From NCBI RefSeq assembly GCF_007744515.1, contig NZ_CP036268.1:1126529-1190528 (forward strand): a DNA stretch of 64,000 nucleotides. Reading direction: 5' to 3'. The DNA is from Stratiformator vulcanicus. GTDB taxonomy: Bacteria > Planctomycetota > Planctomycetia > Planctomycetales > Planctomycetaceae. Shown here one piece after another: positions 24,674 through 34,757 of this stretch (its first letter is position 1; each line of letters opens with the position of its first letter). The notes under the pieces were generated by a model that saw only the letters and a list, made by a program, of their open reading frames with translations, searched no databases and had not been told where the DNA came from. Both the position numbers and the translations under genes were made by a program.

Positions 24674-27600
24674 ATGATCCGTCAAATCCTGCTTTTCCTG
24701 ATCGCAACCTCGGCAGCGTTCCAACTCGCACCCTCCCGCTCGGCGGCCGAGGCGTTGGTGGAGATCGCGCCGAACGAGCGAATTGCGCTGGTCGGCAACG
24801 GTCTTGCCGAGCGGATGCGACTGTTCGGGAACTTCGAAGCGATGTTGCAATCGAATTTCCCGGAGAAAGCGATCTCGGTCCGGAACTTCGGCTGGCCCGC
24901 CGATGAGGTGGGCAAGCAGCAGCGCCCCAACGACTACACCCACATCGACGACCCGCTGAAGGTCTACTCGCCCGACCGGTTGATCTGCTTCTTCGGCTTC
25001 AATGAGTCGTTCGCCGGCCCTGAGGGCATCGACCGCTTCCGGCGGAACTTGAAGCATTACGTCAAAGAGTCGACCGACCGGCTCGATCGGTTGGCGAAAC
25101 CACAATTCGTGTTCGTCTCGCCGATTGCCTACGAATCGACCGGCGATCCGCATCTGCCAGAGGGAGTCGAAGAGAACGAAAATCTCGCTCTCTATGCCGA
25201 CGCAATGCGAGAGGTTGCCGCTGAGCTTGAGGTCCCGTTCGTCGATCTGTTCACGCCGACGAAATCGCAATTCGCAAAGCAACCGGGCAATCAATACACG
25301 ACTGACGGCGTTCATTTGAATGCCGATGGTGATCTCGCCGTCGCGACGCTGCTTAGCGAAGCGCTGTTCGGAGAGTCCAGCACCGCTGATCCGAAGAGCG
25401 CGACTTTCGAACATTTAAGAGAAGCGATCGTCGATAAAGAATGGCATCACCAGCAGGACTACCGGATGGTCAACGGTTGGTATGTGTACGGCGGCCGTAG
25501 TTCGCCGTTCGGCGAAGTCAACTTCCCCGAGGAGTACGCCAAAATTCGCCAAATGGTCGCGCTGCGTCAGGAGCGGATCTGGAAGATCGCCCGGGGTGAA
25601 AAGGTCTCGGAGGAAGTCGATGACTCACAGACACTGCCGCTCAAACCGGTCCCTTCGACATTTGGCACGAAAACCTATTCGGAACCCGAAGACCTGCGGT
25701 TCTTAAGTCCGGAGGAGGCCCTCGGTGCCATGACGGTCGCGCCCGGCTATCGGGTGCAGACGTTCGCCGACGAAGAGCGATTTCCCGAGTTAGCCAATCC
25801 GGTGCAAATTAATTTCGACAATAAGGGGCGATTATGGGCGTCGTGCATGCCGACTTATCCGCAGTGGCATCCTAATGAAGCCCGACCGAATGACCGCCTC
25901 TTAATTTTTGAAGACACCGACGGAGACGGCCGCGCCGATGACGTGAAAGTCTTTGCGGACGACCTCCATATTCCAACCGGCTTTGCCTTCTGGAACGGCG
26001 GCGTGATTGTCGTCGATCAGCCGCGGCTTGTGTTCTTGAAGGATACCGACGGCGATGACCGGGCCGATGTGAAAGAGGTCCTGCTTGACGGCTTCGCCAC
26101 CGACGACACGCACCACGCGATCGGGGCGTTCGAATTAACGCCCGGCGGCGAGGTGTTAATGCTCGAAGGAGTTTCGATGTCGACGGCTGTTGAAACGCCG
26201 CGGGGTCCGTTTCGCAATCATGGCCGGTCAACGATCTATCGTTACGACCCGCGAACGAGGAAGATCGAAAAGCACATTCAACCGGCTTTCGCCAACCCGT
26301 GGTGCGCGACTCACAATGACTGGGGCCAGCAGTTCGTCGGTGACGGCACCGGCGCCACTCAGTTCTGGGCGACGCCGCTCTCGGGCAAGGTCTATCCCGG
26401 TCGGAAGGGCATCGGGCAGTTCGTGCATTATTCCGGCGGGCGGATGCGACCGGCGATCGGGTGCGAATTCCTGTTCTCACGGCACTTCCCGGAGGAAGCC
26501 CGCGGAAACTACATCTACGCCTGCGTCATTAACCTAAACGGCATTCTGCAGTTTGAGGTTGAGGACGAAGGAGCCGGCTATCGCGGCGACCGAATCACCG
26601 ACATCGTCAATTCGACCGACCGCAATTTTCGTCCCGCCGATCCTCAAATCGCCCCGGACGGAACTCTCTACTTCGCCGACTGGCACAACCCGCTGATCGG
26701 CCACATGCAATACTCGCAGCGCGATCCCAATCGCGATCACCGCCACGGCCGCATTTATCGTTTGAGCGCCGTCGACCGCCCGACGGTTGAGCCTGCGACT
26801 CAGCATGGAAAGTCGATCGAAGAATTACTCGAGCAGTTCCGCGAATATGAACCGCGTACCCGCGAGCGGGCCCGGCGGGAGCTGCGTGATCGAGACTCCG
26901 GCGAGGTGGCCAAGGCGATCGACCGCTGGGCGGCTGATCTTGACGAGACCGACCCGCTTTATGATCAACTGCTGACGAATGCCCTGTGGGTGCAGCAGGG
27001 GCATCATCGGGTGACCGAGGAGCTGGCCCAATATGTTCTGAATGCTCGAACGCCTGACGCCCGCGCGGCGGGTATTAATGTCGTTGTCTCGGAGCGCGCG
27101 TATCTGCCGACTGCGTTTCAGATGATCGCACCACTCGTCGATGACGATCACCCGCGGGTTCGGCTTGAAGTCGTGCGGGCGATGAGCTTTTTCCCCACGA
27201 ACGAAGCGATCGAAGTCGCCTTACGTGCAGCTGATAAGCCGATGGACGAAATGCTGGATTACACGCTGGAAAGCACGCTCGCTGCGAATGAATCGGTGTG
27301 GCGAAGAGCAATAGCCAACGGTATCTCAATTGGCAGCCCCAAGTCGAAGGGCCGTCAAATCTTAGCCCGATTGGCGGGCAAATCAGATTACGGCCCTCGC
27401 GCGACCAAAGTTCTCAAACAGATTCTCGAAGGCAAGAATCTGCGGATCGATCGGAAGCTCGCGCTTTACGACTCGATCTCCAGTATGAGCGGCGACCACT
27501 CGGCGGGTGCGAAAGTCTTTAAACGGGCATGTGCAGCATGCCATAAAGCCGGAGAAGCCGGGGCCAAATATGCCCCGAATCTTTCCGACGTTGGCAAGCG

Positions 27601-27907
27601 ACTCAAACCCGCGGAACTCGTCGAATCAATCCTCTATCCGAACGCAAAATTGAATCCTGACTATCAAACGGTCAACGTGCTGACTGTCGACGGGATTATC
27701 GTCACCGGTTTAATTGTCGAAGAGACCGATGAGGCTGTGACGGTTCACGTCGGGGCAGACAAAATTAAGAAGGTGCCGCAGGACGATATTGAAGAGATCA
27801 TCAAGGTCCGGGTCTCCAGCATGCCGGAGAAGTTAAACGAGACGATGTCGGGGGAAGAGTTCGTGGACTTGTTGGCGTTCTTAAAAAGCCGGCGCACGAA
27901 GCCCTAA
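24674..27907 (+). CDS. PVC-type CxxCH heme protein with SGNH hydrolase, beta-propeller, HEAT and cytochrome c domains
   Basis: There are 1077 residues from ATG 24674, starting with a signal peptide. Order: SGNH/GDSL-like hydrolase domain (about 27-230: GNGLAERM block, FFGFNESF, TDGVHLNADGD with the catalytic Asp-His pair); the planctomycete 'membrane-bound dehydrogenase' six-blade beta-propeller (about 350-690, with calcium-like DTDGDGRADDVK loops); HEAT-like repeats (about 700-920); and a cytochrome c domain with CAACH near residue 953 and a Met-rich segment after it. Proteins of this build are abundant in planctomycetes and are thought to act in periplasmic sugar or polysaccharide oxidation. 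The actual substrate is unknown. Confidence 0.92.
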   Translation: MIRQILLFLIATSAAFQLAPSRSAAEALVEIAPNERIALVGNGLAERMRLFGNFEAMLQSNFPEKAISVRNFGWPADEVGKQQRPNDYTHIDDPLKVYSPDRLICFFGFNESFAGPEGIDRFRRNLKHYVKESTDRLDRLAKPQFVFVSPIAYESTGDPHLPEGVEENENLALYADAMREVAAELEVPFVDLFTPTKSQFAKQPGNQYTTDGVHLNADGDLAVATLLSEALFGESSTADPKSATFEHLREAIVDKEWHHQQDYRMVNGWYVYGGRSSPFGEVNFPEEYAKIRQMVALRQERIWKIARGEKVSEEVDDSQTLPLKPVPSTFGTKTYSEPEDLRFLSPEEALGAMTVAPGYRVQTFADEERFPELANPVQINFDNKGRLWASCMPTYPQWHPNEARPNDRLLIFEDTDGDGRADDVKVFADDLHIPTGFAFWNGGVIVVDQPRLVFLKDTDGDDRADVKEVLLDGFATDDTHHAIGAFELTPGGEVLMLEGVSMSTAVETPRGPFRNHGRSTIYRYDPRTRKIEKHIQPAFANPWCATHNDWGQQFVGDGTGATQFWATPLSGKVYPGRKGIGQFVHYSGGRMRPAIGCEFLFSRHFPEEARGNYIYACVINLNGILQFEVEDEGAGYRGDRITDIVNSTDRNFRPADPQIAPDGTLYFADWHNPLIGHMQYSQRDPNRDHRHGRIYRLSAVDRPTVEPATQHGKSIEELLEQFREYEPRTRERARRELRDRDSGEVAKAIDRWAADLDETDPLYDQLLTNALWVQQGHHRVTEELAQYVLNARTPDARAAGINVVVSERAYLPTAFQMIAPLVDDDHPRVRLEVVRAMSFFPTNEAIEVALRAADKPMDEMLDYTLESTLAANESVWRRAIANGISIGSPKSKGRQILARLAGKSDYGPRATKVLKQILEGKNLRIDRKLALYDSISSMSGDHSAGAKVFKRACAACHKAGEAGAKYAPNLSDVGKRLKPAELVESILYPNAKLNPDYQTVNVLTVDGIIVTGLIVEETDEAVTVHVGADKIKKVPQDDIEEIIKVRVSSMPEKLNETMSGEEFVDLLAFLKSRRTKP

Positions 27908-27920
27908 TGTCGACACCCCA

Positions 27921-28027
27921 CAAGCCCGACGCGCAAGCGAGGGATTCGCGGGGGGGGGCGTCCGCGCAGATTCCACACGTTTAAGTGGGAGCGCTCCGAG
28001 TAAATCCCTTGCTTGCGCTGCGGGCTT
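27921..28027. repeat. Dispersed inverted-repeat element C (107 bp)
   Basis: The left arm (27921-27946, starting CAAGCCCGACGCGCAAGC) and the right arm (28002-28027) are reverse complements with about three mismatches in 26. The right arm is repeated exactly at 21920-21945. The element fills the space between the convergent heme-protein and UbiB-kinase genes. Confidence 0.7.
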
Positions 28028-28042
28028 GTTGAGGAGTGACTC

Positions 28043-29692
28043 TTAAAGCGAGCCGCTGCGGATGATGCCGTAGACGAGCCACAGGCCGAGCACGCTCGAC
28101 AAGATAAAGATCGGAATCGCGAACCAGGCGTTGCCCGGGCCGGAATGAATTAAGAGCGCGGAGGCGACGATCAGCGACGCCATCGCGAGGCTGACGGTGA
28201 CCCGGTTGCCGGTTCGGTCGATCTCGTTGGTCAATCGCTCCAAGCCAGCCGGTCGGACCTCGATCTCAAATTTATCGCGAGACATCTTATCAGCAATGAT
28301 GTCGAGATAGCCCGGCAAACGTCGGGCCACTCCGCCGATCTCAAAGGCCTCCTCGAAGAATTCGGACGCAAGTCGATCGGGGCGATAGCGATCCTGCAGG
28401 ACCTGTTTCACAAAGGGACCAAGAGCGTTGGCCAAATTAAAGTCGGGACTGAGGGCCCGTCCGGCGCCCTCCAGCGCGACAAGGGCCCGGATCAGCATCA
28501 TTAGATTCCCGGGGCAACGGATCCCGTGAGCCGACAGAATGCCAAGGAAATCGCTGAGCAAATTGGCGACGCTGACCTGGTCGAGCGGCACACCGTAATA
28601 CGCTCCCAGAAAGTCACGCACATCGGTCCGCAGCAGTTTCGTATTAACCTCGCCAAGCGGCTCGCCGATCTCGACCATCAGGCGTGAGACTTTCGGCACG
28701 TTGCGATTCGCGATGCCGGCGAACAGATCGACCAGGTCTTCGCGGAGTTCATCGTCGAGGTAACCGATCATGCCGTAGTCGAGCAGGCAGAAGGCTCCTT
28801 CTTTTAACACCCGCACGTTCCCCACGTGGGGGTCAGCGTGAAAGATACCGAACTTAAAAATCTGTTCCATAAACAACTTCGAGCCGACCTCGGCGATGTG
28901 ATGCGGGTCGATGTCGAGTTCGGCCATCTGCTCGTGGTCGCTGACATGCAGTCCGTCGACGAACTGCATCGTGAGGACTTTTTCGGACGACAGCTCGAAA
29001 TAGACGTTCGGAACGGCGAACTCTTTATTGTCGGCAAACTGACGACGGAACTCGTCCATCGAGCGGGCTTCGCGTACGAAATCAATTTCGCGACGGATCG
29101 TCCGGCTGAAGTGTTTCACGAGGCCCATCGGGTCGAAGATTCTCGCTTCGGGCACGCGATGCTCCAACAGCGCGGCCAAATCGACCATTAACATCAGGTC
29201 GCGCTCGATCGTTTCAACGACTCCCGGCCGGCGCACTTTCACCGCGACGGGTGTACCGTCGCGATGCACGGCCCGGTGAACCTGAGCCAGCGATCCCGCG
29301 GCCATCGGCTCCCGATCAAATTTCAGGAAGAGCTCGTCGACGGTGCCGCCCAGCGAGGCTTCGACCTCGGCAACGGCCTGTTCGCTGGGAAATGGCTTCA
29401 CGTCTTCCCGCAAGCGTGACAGTTCCTCGATCACCTCGGGGGGAACGAGGTCAGGGCGAGTGCTGATCACCTGCCCCAATTTGACGAACGCCGGGCCGAG
29501 TTTCTCGAGTGCCATGCGAAGCCGTTGCGCCAGCGACAACTCTTTAACGCGTGGCGAGCGGCTGCTTCGACTGAACAGTCGCTGCAACTTCGTCCGCCGT
29601 AGCAAATCGCCGAAACCATGCGCAGCAAAGACGGAAACGATCTCTCGTGTCCGATTGAGGTTGCGGATCAGACGAACGGGGCGGGGCTGCAT
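28043..29692 (-). CDS. ABC1/UbiB/AarF family atypical kinase
   Basis: The protein has 549 residues. The KxGQ signature is [19 protein letters not shown] (residues about 65-83), the Ala-rich loop [11 protein letters not shown] replaces the usual glycine loop, AVKVRRPGV provides the nucleotide Lys, and [12 protein letters not shown] plus CLLDYGMIG are the catalytic and metal-binding loops. Two hydrophobic helices end the protein (about 500-545), as in membrane-bound UbiB. UbiB proteins support ubiquinone or other isoprenoid lipid metabolism through ATPase activity. No ubiquinone genes are nearby, so the lipid partner is unknown. Confidence 0.93.
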   Translation of the reverse strand: MQPRPVRLIRNLNRTREIVSVFAAHGFGDLLRRTKLQRLFSRSSRSPRVKELSLAQRLRMALEKLGPAFVKLGQVISTRPDLVPPEVIEELSRLREDVKPFPSEQAVAEVEASLGGTVDELFLKFDREPMAAGSLAQVHRAVHRDGTPVAVKVRRPGVVETIERDLMLMVDLAALLEHRVPEARIFDPMGLVKHFSRTIRREIDFVREARSMDEFRRQFADNKEFAVPNVYFELSSEKVLTMQFVDGLHVSDHEQMAELDIDPHHIAEVGSKLFMEQIFKFGIFHADPHVGNVRVLKEGAFCLLDYGMIGYLDDELREDLVDLFAGIANRNVPKVSRLMVEIGEPLGEVNTKLLRTDVRDFLGAYYGVPLDQVSVANLLSDFLGILSAHGIRCPGNLMMLIRALVALEGAGRALSPDFNLANALGPFVKQVLQDRYRPDRLASEFFEEAFEIGGVARRLPGYLDIIADKMSRDKFEIEVRPAGLERLTNEIDRTGNRVTVSLAMASLIVASALLIHSGPGNAWFAIPIFILSSVLGLWLVYGIIRSGSL

Positions 29693-29766
29693 GAGGCGTG
29701 GGTTTTAGGGGCAATGAGCGAGGAGTTAGTAGTTAGAAGTCTGAAGCCGACGCGGGAAGGGGCGAA

Positions 29767-30132
29767 TCAAAGTGAATCGCGGCGGATGGCTTTTGTATAG
29801 CCGTCGAGGAGTTTCGACACCTGCTCGATCTGCAGAAAAAGCTCTTCGGGATCGAGAAAGCCGGGGTCTCGGGCGAGAATCAGAAAGTAACGAGTTTCGT
29901 CGAGCGATGCTTCGGCGATGTTCAAGAAACGCAGCTTGTCATTCTTTCCTCGTTTCCGGAACCCTTCGGCGATATTTGCAGGTACCGAGTACGCGGCTCG
30001 ACGAACTTGAGAAGTGATTCCGTAGATCTCCCTTCTTGGGAATGCCTCAGTCCGGCGATAAATGTCGAGCGTCAAAGCGTGCGATTTTTGCCAAACAACG
30101 AGGTCTTCGAACCGCCGAGCTGGATTTCGCAT
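29767..30132 (-). CDS. Four-helix-bundle protein (S23/IVP family)
   Basis: The protein has 121 residues. FEDLVVWQKSHALTLDIYR at the start, then FPRREIYGITSQVRRAAYSVPANIAEGF and ARDPGFLDPEE, are the hallmark blocks of the TIGR02436 four-helix-bundle family, first noted in rRNA intervening sequences. The function is unknown; a nucleic-acid or protein-binding role has been suggested. Here the gene is not inside an rRNA. It lies between UbiB and the AAA+ ATPase, in the same direction. Confidence 0.93.
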   Translation of the reverse strand: MRNPARRFEDLVVWQKSHALTLDIYRRTEAFPRREIYGITSQVRRAAYSVPANIAEGFRKRGKNDKLRFLNIAEASLDETRYFLILARDPGFLDPEELFLQIEQVSKLLDGYTKAIRRDSL

Positions 30133-30286
30133 GGGTCGGTCTCAATCAGCCTAAACAAAACCTGCCATGTTCGGTTTCAACTTTACATTCTGCCGAAGCA
30201 AATGTCTCCCACCTCCCCATTTGCCACTCCTGCCTTCTATCTTCTGTCTTCTAACTTCTGCCGCCCTGCTCCCCGCTCCCCGCTCC

Positions 30287-31849
30287 TCACATCACCGAGA
30301 AGTAATTCTCCACCGCGAAGTCAAAAGCCTGCGGGCTGAGTTTCTTCGGCTCTTTCTTGTAGACGCAGTAGTTGCGGACCTGGAGCAGCAGGTCGCGGGG
30401 ATGGCAGGCCCGAAAGGGGCGCCCCGCGGCGTGATAGTGGGTCTCGATCAAATACTCGACCGACTCTCGGTCCTCGCGGTCGTAACTGAAACCCATTTTC
30501 GGAGCGAACAGCTCCGTCAATTTGCGGAACAAATCAGCCGAGGGGTCGGTCACTTCGATTTTGTACGGGATGCGGCGCAGAAACGCGCCGTCGACGAGGT
30601 CTTTCGGTTCCAAGTTGGTCGAGAAGATGATCAGTTGGTCGAACGGAACCTGAACCTTCTTGCCGCTCGGCAGGTTGAGAAAGTCGTAGCGCTTCTCTAA
30701 AGGCACAATCCAGCGATTCAGCAGCACGTCGACCGGCATCGTCTGCCGACCAAAGTCGTCGATCACCAAGGTTCCACAGTTGCTCTTAAGTTGCAGCGGG
30801 GCCTCGCAGATCTTGGTCTGCGTGTTCTGGCAGACTTCGAGCTCCTTCATCGTCAGCTCGCCCCCGGCAATAACCGTCGGCCGCGTGACTTGCACCCAAC
30901 GCTGATCGACGCCGGAGAGATCGAAGATGCCGTCGTCCTGAGGGTCTTCGATTAATTCATGCACACCGGGGTCGTAAAGCCGGATGATGTCGCCGTCGAT
31001 CCCGATCGCTCGTGGAATCCAAATCGTGCTGCCGAAGCACTTGGTGATTCGTTCGGCGACACTCGTTTTGCCGTTGCCCGGCTCGCCGAACAGGAACATC
31101 CCGCGGCCCGAATTAATCGCCGGGCCGAGCTTGTCCATCATTTCGGGTTCGAGGATCAGATCGCTAAACGCCCGCGCGAGGTCTTCTTCGGTCACCTCCT
31201 GCTTGGCGATGCTCTGCCGCTCCATCGCCTGAAGATAATCCTTAAGCTGCACCGGCGCGGCACCGAAATAGGTGCACTCTTCGGAGTACCGCCGGGCCCG
31301 TTCGCGACCGTAATCGGTAATCTGAAATTCATAGTCGCCCATCTCCGCGGCTCCGCGGAAACCGACGAGTTGCTCCTGCTTCAATTGCTTTAAGATCGGG
31401 TCGACCAGCGCGAAGGGCAATCGCATCTGCTGGCAGATTTCCCGCCCCGGTGCCGAGCCTTTCGCTAGAAGAAATTTTAAGGCCAGTCGTTCGACCTCGT
31501 CGGCCATTAAGCCGGTTTCTTCGAGCGATTCCGGAACCGGCGGGCGGAACGTGACTTCCTGCTGAGACTTCGACCCCAGCAGGTCGTGCACGCGGTCGAA
31601 CAGTTGTGATAGCCGAGCGTTGTGAGCCGCCGCCTTGGGCTTCGCCTGCCCGTCTTCGTCCGCCGTCTGACCGGAAGGCTCACCGCTTGAATCATCGCCC
31701 GAAAACGATTCCTCAAGGTCGTCGAGATTGATGTCGAGGTCGTCCAGCGCACCGAGAACCTGCTCGTCGCTGAGATGATCGACCCCCGCCTGACCCTTTA
31801 ATTCGGCCAGAAACTCAGCGGGCGACAGTTTGAGATGTTCGTCGGACAT
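30287..31849 (-). CDS. AAA+ ATPase with N-terminal winged-helix-like region
   Basis: The protein has 520 residues from ATG 31849; the open frame upstream is not protein-like. The N-terminal 80 residues are acidic and disordered. Residues about 105-200 look like a helix-turn-helix region ([20 protein letters not shown]). The AAA+ core follows with Walker [12 protein letters not shown], Walker B-like LVIDDFGRQ and sensor-like [10 protein letters not shown], and a C-terminal lid ([18 protein letters not shown]). This ATPase type is common in planctomycetes near type IV pilus or secretion genes. No such genes are adjacent here, and the role is unknown. Confidence 0.82.
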   Translation of the reverse strand: MSDEHLKLSPAEFLAELKGQAGVDHLSDEQVLGALDDLDINLDDLEESFSGDDSSGEPSGQTADEDGQAKPKAAAHNARLSQLFDRVHDLLGSKSQQEVTFRPPVPESLEETGLMADEVERLALKFLLAKGSAPGREICQQMRLPFALVDPILKQLKQEQLVGFRGAAEMGDYEFQITDYGRERARRYSEECTYFGAAPVQLKDYLQAMERQSIAKQEVTEEDLARAFSDLILEPEMMDKLGPAINSGRGMFLFGEPGNGKTSVAERITKCFGSTIWIPRAIGIDGDIIRLYDPGVHELIEDPQDDGIFDLSGVDQRWVQVTRPTVIAGGELTMKELEVCQNTQTKICEAPLQLKSNCGTLVIDDFGRQTMPVDVLLNRWIVPLEKRYDFLNLPSGKKVQVPFDQLIIFSTNLEPKDLVDGAFLRRIPYKIEVTDPSADLFRKLTELFAPKMGFSYDREDRESVEYLIETHYHAAGRPFRACHPRDLLLQVRNYCVYKKEPKKLSPQAFDFAVENYFSVM

Positions 31850-32206
31850 AGATGTCGGAGGTGAGGCGTCAAAGAGAGGCGCATGGGAGTGCGGCGAATG
31901 GCCGTTTGCCCAAGGCAACGCTACGTCACGCCCGGCGTCGAGGTTCCGCAACGCCCCACTCCCGCCGGCGTCCGCTCCCTCCCCCGCTCGGGCCATGCGA
32001 CTTGTCGCGACTGTAGCGATTCTGCACCCGCTATTTTGCGTCAGAAATCGATACGCACTTCCAGTGACAATTCGATATCGATCGATCCCGGACGAGTAAG
32101 AACCGTAATCGCCAAAGGCCCTACGACCCGAAGAAGCGAGACTTTTGCGGCCCGGCCTCGTACACTTGCCGCATTGATCACGAGCCTCCGGAACCGCGAG
32201 TTCACT
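31850..32206. other. Intergenic region between divergent ATPase and propeller genes
   Basis: About 355 bases with open frames on both strands that lack protein character. I see no repeats or RNA structure. Promoters for the two divergent genes are presumed to lie here. Confidence 0.4.
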
Positions 32207-33538
32207 ATGCGCAGCAAGTTCGTCTCAGCCGTCGCCCTCACACTCTCGACGTTGATGGCCACCTGTTCGTTCGCCGAAGACTGGCCGCAGTGGATGGGCC
32301 CCCAGCGTGACAACGTGTGGCGGCAATCGGGCCTGATCGAAAATCTCGACGACGCCGAAGTCGTCTGGCGACAACCAATCGCCTGGGGCTACGCGGGCCC
32401 GGCTGTCGCCGATGGCACCGTCTTCATCAACGACTTCGTCACCGATGCGAACGTCAAAGTCTCGAACTTTCAACGACGAGGCTTCGACGGCACAGAACGT
32501 CTCACCGCCCTCGACGCAGCCACCGGTGAGGAAAAATGGACGTTCGAGTATCCGATGACGATCACCGCGTCGTACCCCGGCGGGCCGCGCTGCACGCCCG
32601 TGGTTGAAGACGGACGGGTCTACTCCCTCGGTGCGGAAGGATTCCTCGCCTGCCTTAATGCGGAAGACGGAACAAAGATCTGGTCGGTCGATCTGAAAGA
32701 ACAATACAAAGTCAACTCGCCGCTGTGGGGCTATGCCGCCCACCCACTGATCTATAAAGACAAATTAATTACGCTCGCCGGGGGAGAAGGCACGCACGCC
32801 GTCGCGCTTGATACGAAGACCGGCGAAGAGCTGTGGCGAACGCTGAGTTCCGAGCAACAGGGCTACGCCCCGCCGACGTTAATCGAGCACGGCGGCATCC
32901 TTCAACTCATTCTCGCCAAGCCGGACGAGGTCGCGTCGGTCAATCCCGACACCGGCGACGTCTATTGGAGCGTCCCCTATCAGGCGACCAACGGCTCGAT
33001 CATCATGTCGCCGGTTTTATTTAAGGATCATCTCTTCGTCGGCGGGTACTCGCAAAAGACGATGCTCTTAAAATTAATTTCCGCCGCCGAGCAGAATGAC
33101 GGCAAGCCAGGTGCAACAGTCGAATGGCAGGACAAGGGTCGGGCGGGGATCTCGCCGGTGAATGTGCAGCCGATCGTGACCGACGGCGTGATGTACGGCT
33201 TCGACCAGAACGGCCAACTCTACGCCGTCGAACTGCCGAGCGGCAAGCGGCTGTGGAACACGCCCGAACCGGTCAGCAAACGCCCCCTGGGAACCGGCTC
33301 GGGCTTCATCGTCCGACAGGCCGAGACCGACGTCTATTGGATCTTCACCGAAGCCGGCGACCTCACCCGCTGCCGCCTGACCAAGGACGGCTTCGAAGAA
33401 CTCTCCCGCACCCACCTCCTGGACCCCACCAACTCCGCCTTCGGCCGAGCCGTCGTCTGGTCCCAACCCGCCTTCGCCGGCCAGCGAGTTTATGTAAGGA
33501 ATGATAAAGAGATCATGGCGGTTGATTTGGGGGAGTGA
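32207..33538 (+). CDS. Exported PQQ-binding-like beta-propeller repeat protein
   Basis: The protein is 443 residues from ATG 32207 with a signal peptide. It begins the mature chain with [14 protein letters not shown], the standard opening of planctomycete PQQ-like propellers ('WPQWRGP'). Repeated blade motifs are seen: [65 protein letters not shown] and [14 protein letters not shown]. No catalytic residues typical of true quinoprotein dehydrogenases can be assigned, so it may be a scaffold or binding protein. A strong terminator follows at 33552. Confidence 0.92.
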   Translation: MRSKFVSAVALTLSTLMATCSFAEDWPQWMGPQRDNVWRQSGLIENLDDAEVVWRQPIAWGYAGPAVADGTVFINDFVTDANVKVSNFQRRGFDGTERLTALDAATGEEKWTFEYPMTITASYPGGPRCTPVVEDGRVYSLGAEGFLACLNAEDGTKIWSVDLKEQYKVNSPLWGYAAHPLIYKDKLITLAGGEGTHAVALDTKTGEELWRTLSSEQQGYAPPTLIEHGGILQLILAKPDEVASVNPDTGDVYWSVPYQATNGSIIMSPVLFKDHLFVGGYSQKTMLLKLISAAEQNDGKPGATVEWQDKGRAGISPVNVQPIVTDGVMYGFDQNGQLYAVELPSGKRLWNTPEPVSKRPLGTGSGFIVRQAETDVYWIFTEAGDLTRCRLTKDGFEELSRTHLLDPTNSAFGRAVVWSQPAFAGQRVYVRNDKEIMAVDLGE

Positions 33539-33551
33539 GGGTGGGGGAATT

Positions 33552-33587
33552 AAGCCGACGGCTATCAGCTTTCAGCCGTCGGCTTTT
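33552..33587 (+). terminator. Rho-independent terminator of the propeller gene
   Basis: The stem AAGCCGACGGCT/AGCCGTCGGCTT, with an 11-12-base loop, is followed by TTTT-C, 14 bases after the stop codon at 33538. Confidence 0.85.
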
Positions 33588-33604
33588 CGATAGGGCAATG
33601 TGTG

Positions 33605-33751
33605 CCACTGCGGTCTCGTTCCGCAGTGCTGCGACTAAAGAATACTTGCCCCGCCGTTGCAAAGAGTCCCCCGTTATCGGGGGACTCGGAACGATGTAAT
33701 AACGGATCGCACCCTAAGAGCGAGCCGCACTGCGGGACCAGCCTGCATTGG
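33605..33751. repeat. Inverted-repeat element D (147 bp)
   Basis: The left end CCACTGCGGTCTCGTTCCGC (25 bases in full) and the right end GCACTGCGGGACCAGCCTGC are imperfect reverse complements. An internal hairpin TCCCCCG/CGGGGGA occurs at 33668-33684. GTGCC/GGCAC motifs continue to about 33800. It is non-coding, although a frame is open through it. Confidence 0.55.
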
Positions 33752-33804
33752 CATCCGGTGCTTGTGTGGACGGCACAATCACTGGCAAAGCAAGTGCCAC
33801 CCGC

Positions 33805-33967
33805 CCGCGTTCACTTGGGGGAAGTCGTAAATGACGATCTGATACAAGTCGTTTGGAAGGAGGTAATTGACGAAGATGTGTATACAACCCTACCAAGAAC
33901 GCTTGGGAAGGCGATTCCTCAAGCGATTAAAGACGCAATGCCTGAACTTGCAGATTGGATATTCTAA
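33805..33967 (+). pseudogene. 5'-truncated ORF coupled to the next gene (possible toxin C-terminus remnant)
   Basis: The frame is open from 33602, but the first two thirds translate the repeat element. Only the last 50-55 codons look like protein (DDLIQVVWKEVIDEDVYTTL, KAIPQAIKDAMPEL). Its stop overlaps the next start as TAATG, so the pair were translationally coupled. A small C-terminal fragment tightly coupled to a short acidic gene is typical of polymorphic-toxin and immunity pairs; this is inference, and I do not recognise the toxin fold. Confidence 0.4.
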
Positions 33968-34521
33968 TGAATAAAAATGAAGCCGATGTCGATCGACTCG
34001 ACGGGTGTGAAGAGGCGAAATCCAACTGGCAGCGGCAAATGTCGATTAGGATGTTTCTCGGCGATGTCTATGATGAATGCCCTTCTTTATCCGAAGACGG
34101 ATTTCCGATACGGATATCCTTCGATGAAAAATACGTACGTGAATATAACGAGTTTCTTGATCGACTATTGGACGAACATGGAATCCCAGAGTGGAACCCG
34201 GGACGTGTCATCGGAGACGAGTCGAATCGGACGCAGTGTATGGATAACGGCCAAGATTTTGAAAGTTTTTGCGAACAAGTTCAAGCAGAAGATTTAGCAA
34301 GGGTGCTTCGTGCAGTCGAACAATCTTGGAAGAAGCTCGAAGGAGCCAGACCGCTCCGCGCATCGTACTGCCTTAATGGCCGGTACATTATCGTTGGCGG
34401 GGATATCAATCGGGGGACTCGATTCGACCTCGTTGATGCTCGTGAAGGAGAGTGGACGTGTGCAGATCTTGAATTAGACGAAAACTGGATTGCTGAACGC
34501 CGACGGGGCCCCGCCGAGTAG
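33967..34521 (+). CDS. Hypothetical acidic protein, immunity-like context
   Basis: The protein has 184 residues from ATG 33967, which shares its A with the TAA of the preceding frame. It is acidic, soluble, without signal or membrane segment, and rich in Trp/Asp/Glu (MSIRMFLGDVYDECPSL, YCLNGRYIIVGGDINRGTRF, REGEWTCADLELDENW). No family is recognised with confidence. The gene order, acidity and coupling fit an immunity protein left after loss of most of its toxin. Inverted-repeat elements flank the pair on both sides (33605-33751 and 34541-34736), so it may have been brought in by recombination. Confidence 0.5.
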   Translation: MNKNEADVDRLDGCEEAKSNWQRQMSIRMFLGDVYDECPSLSEDGFPIRISFDEKYVREYNEFLDRLLDEHGIPEWNPGRVIGDESNRTQCMDNGQDFESFCEQVQAEDLARVLRAVEQSWKKLEGARPLRASYCLNGRYIIVGGDINRGTRFDLVDAREGEWTCADLELDENWIAERRRGPAE

Positions 34522-34540
34522 CCGGGGCGAGGGCTGAACG

Positions 34541-34736
34541 CGGGTGGCCCGGAGGTTGCACCTCCGGATCGCGGAGCGACAAGAGGTCGCAGAGTGGCGT
34601 TTCGATAAACGGCGCGACTGTGAGATTCGGTGAGGGTCAGCTTTGGTCGTCCGCGGTGCTTAGTCTGTTTAATGAAGCTCCACACCAAACCTCTTGCGGC
34701 TGCGCCGTCCGGACGTGGTAACGTCCGGGCCACCCG
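34541..34736. repeat. Inverted-repeat element family A, divergent copy 3 (196 bp)
   Basis: It has the same perfect 11-bp ends as copy 1 (CGGGTGGCCCG and CGGGCCACCCG), but the interior differs. Each end carries its own hairpin (CCGGAGGT/ACCTCCGG on the left, CCGGACGT/ACGTCCGG on the right). Confidence 0.65.
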
Positions 34737-34757
34737 CGGTATGGTCGCAAATTGTGT

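Noticed and set aside
25872-26480. Minus-strand frame of about 200 codons, Arg/Pro-rich
   Set aside because: It lies inside the propeller part of the heme protein on the opposite strand and has no family pattern.
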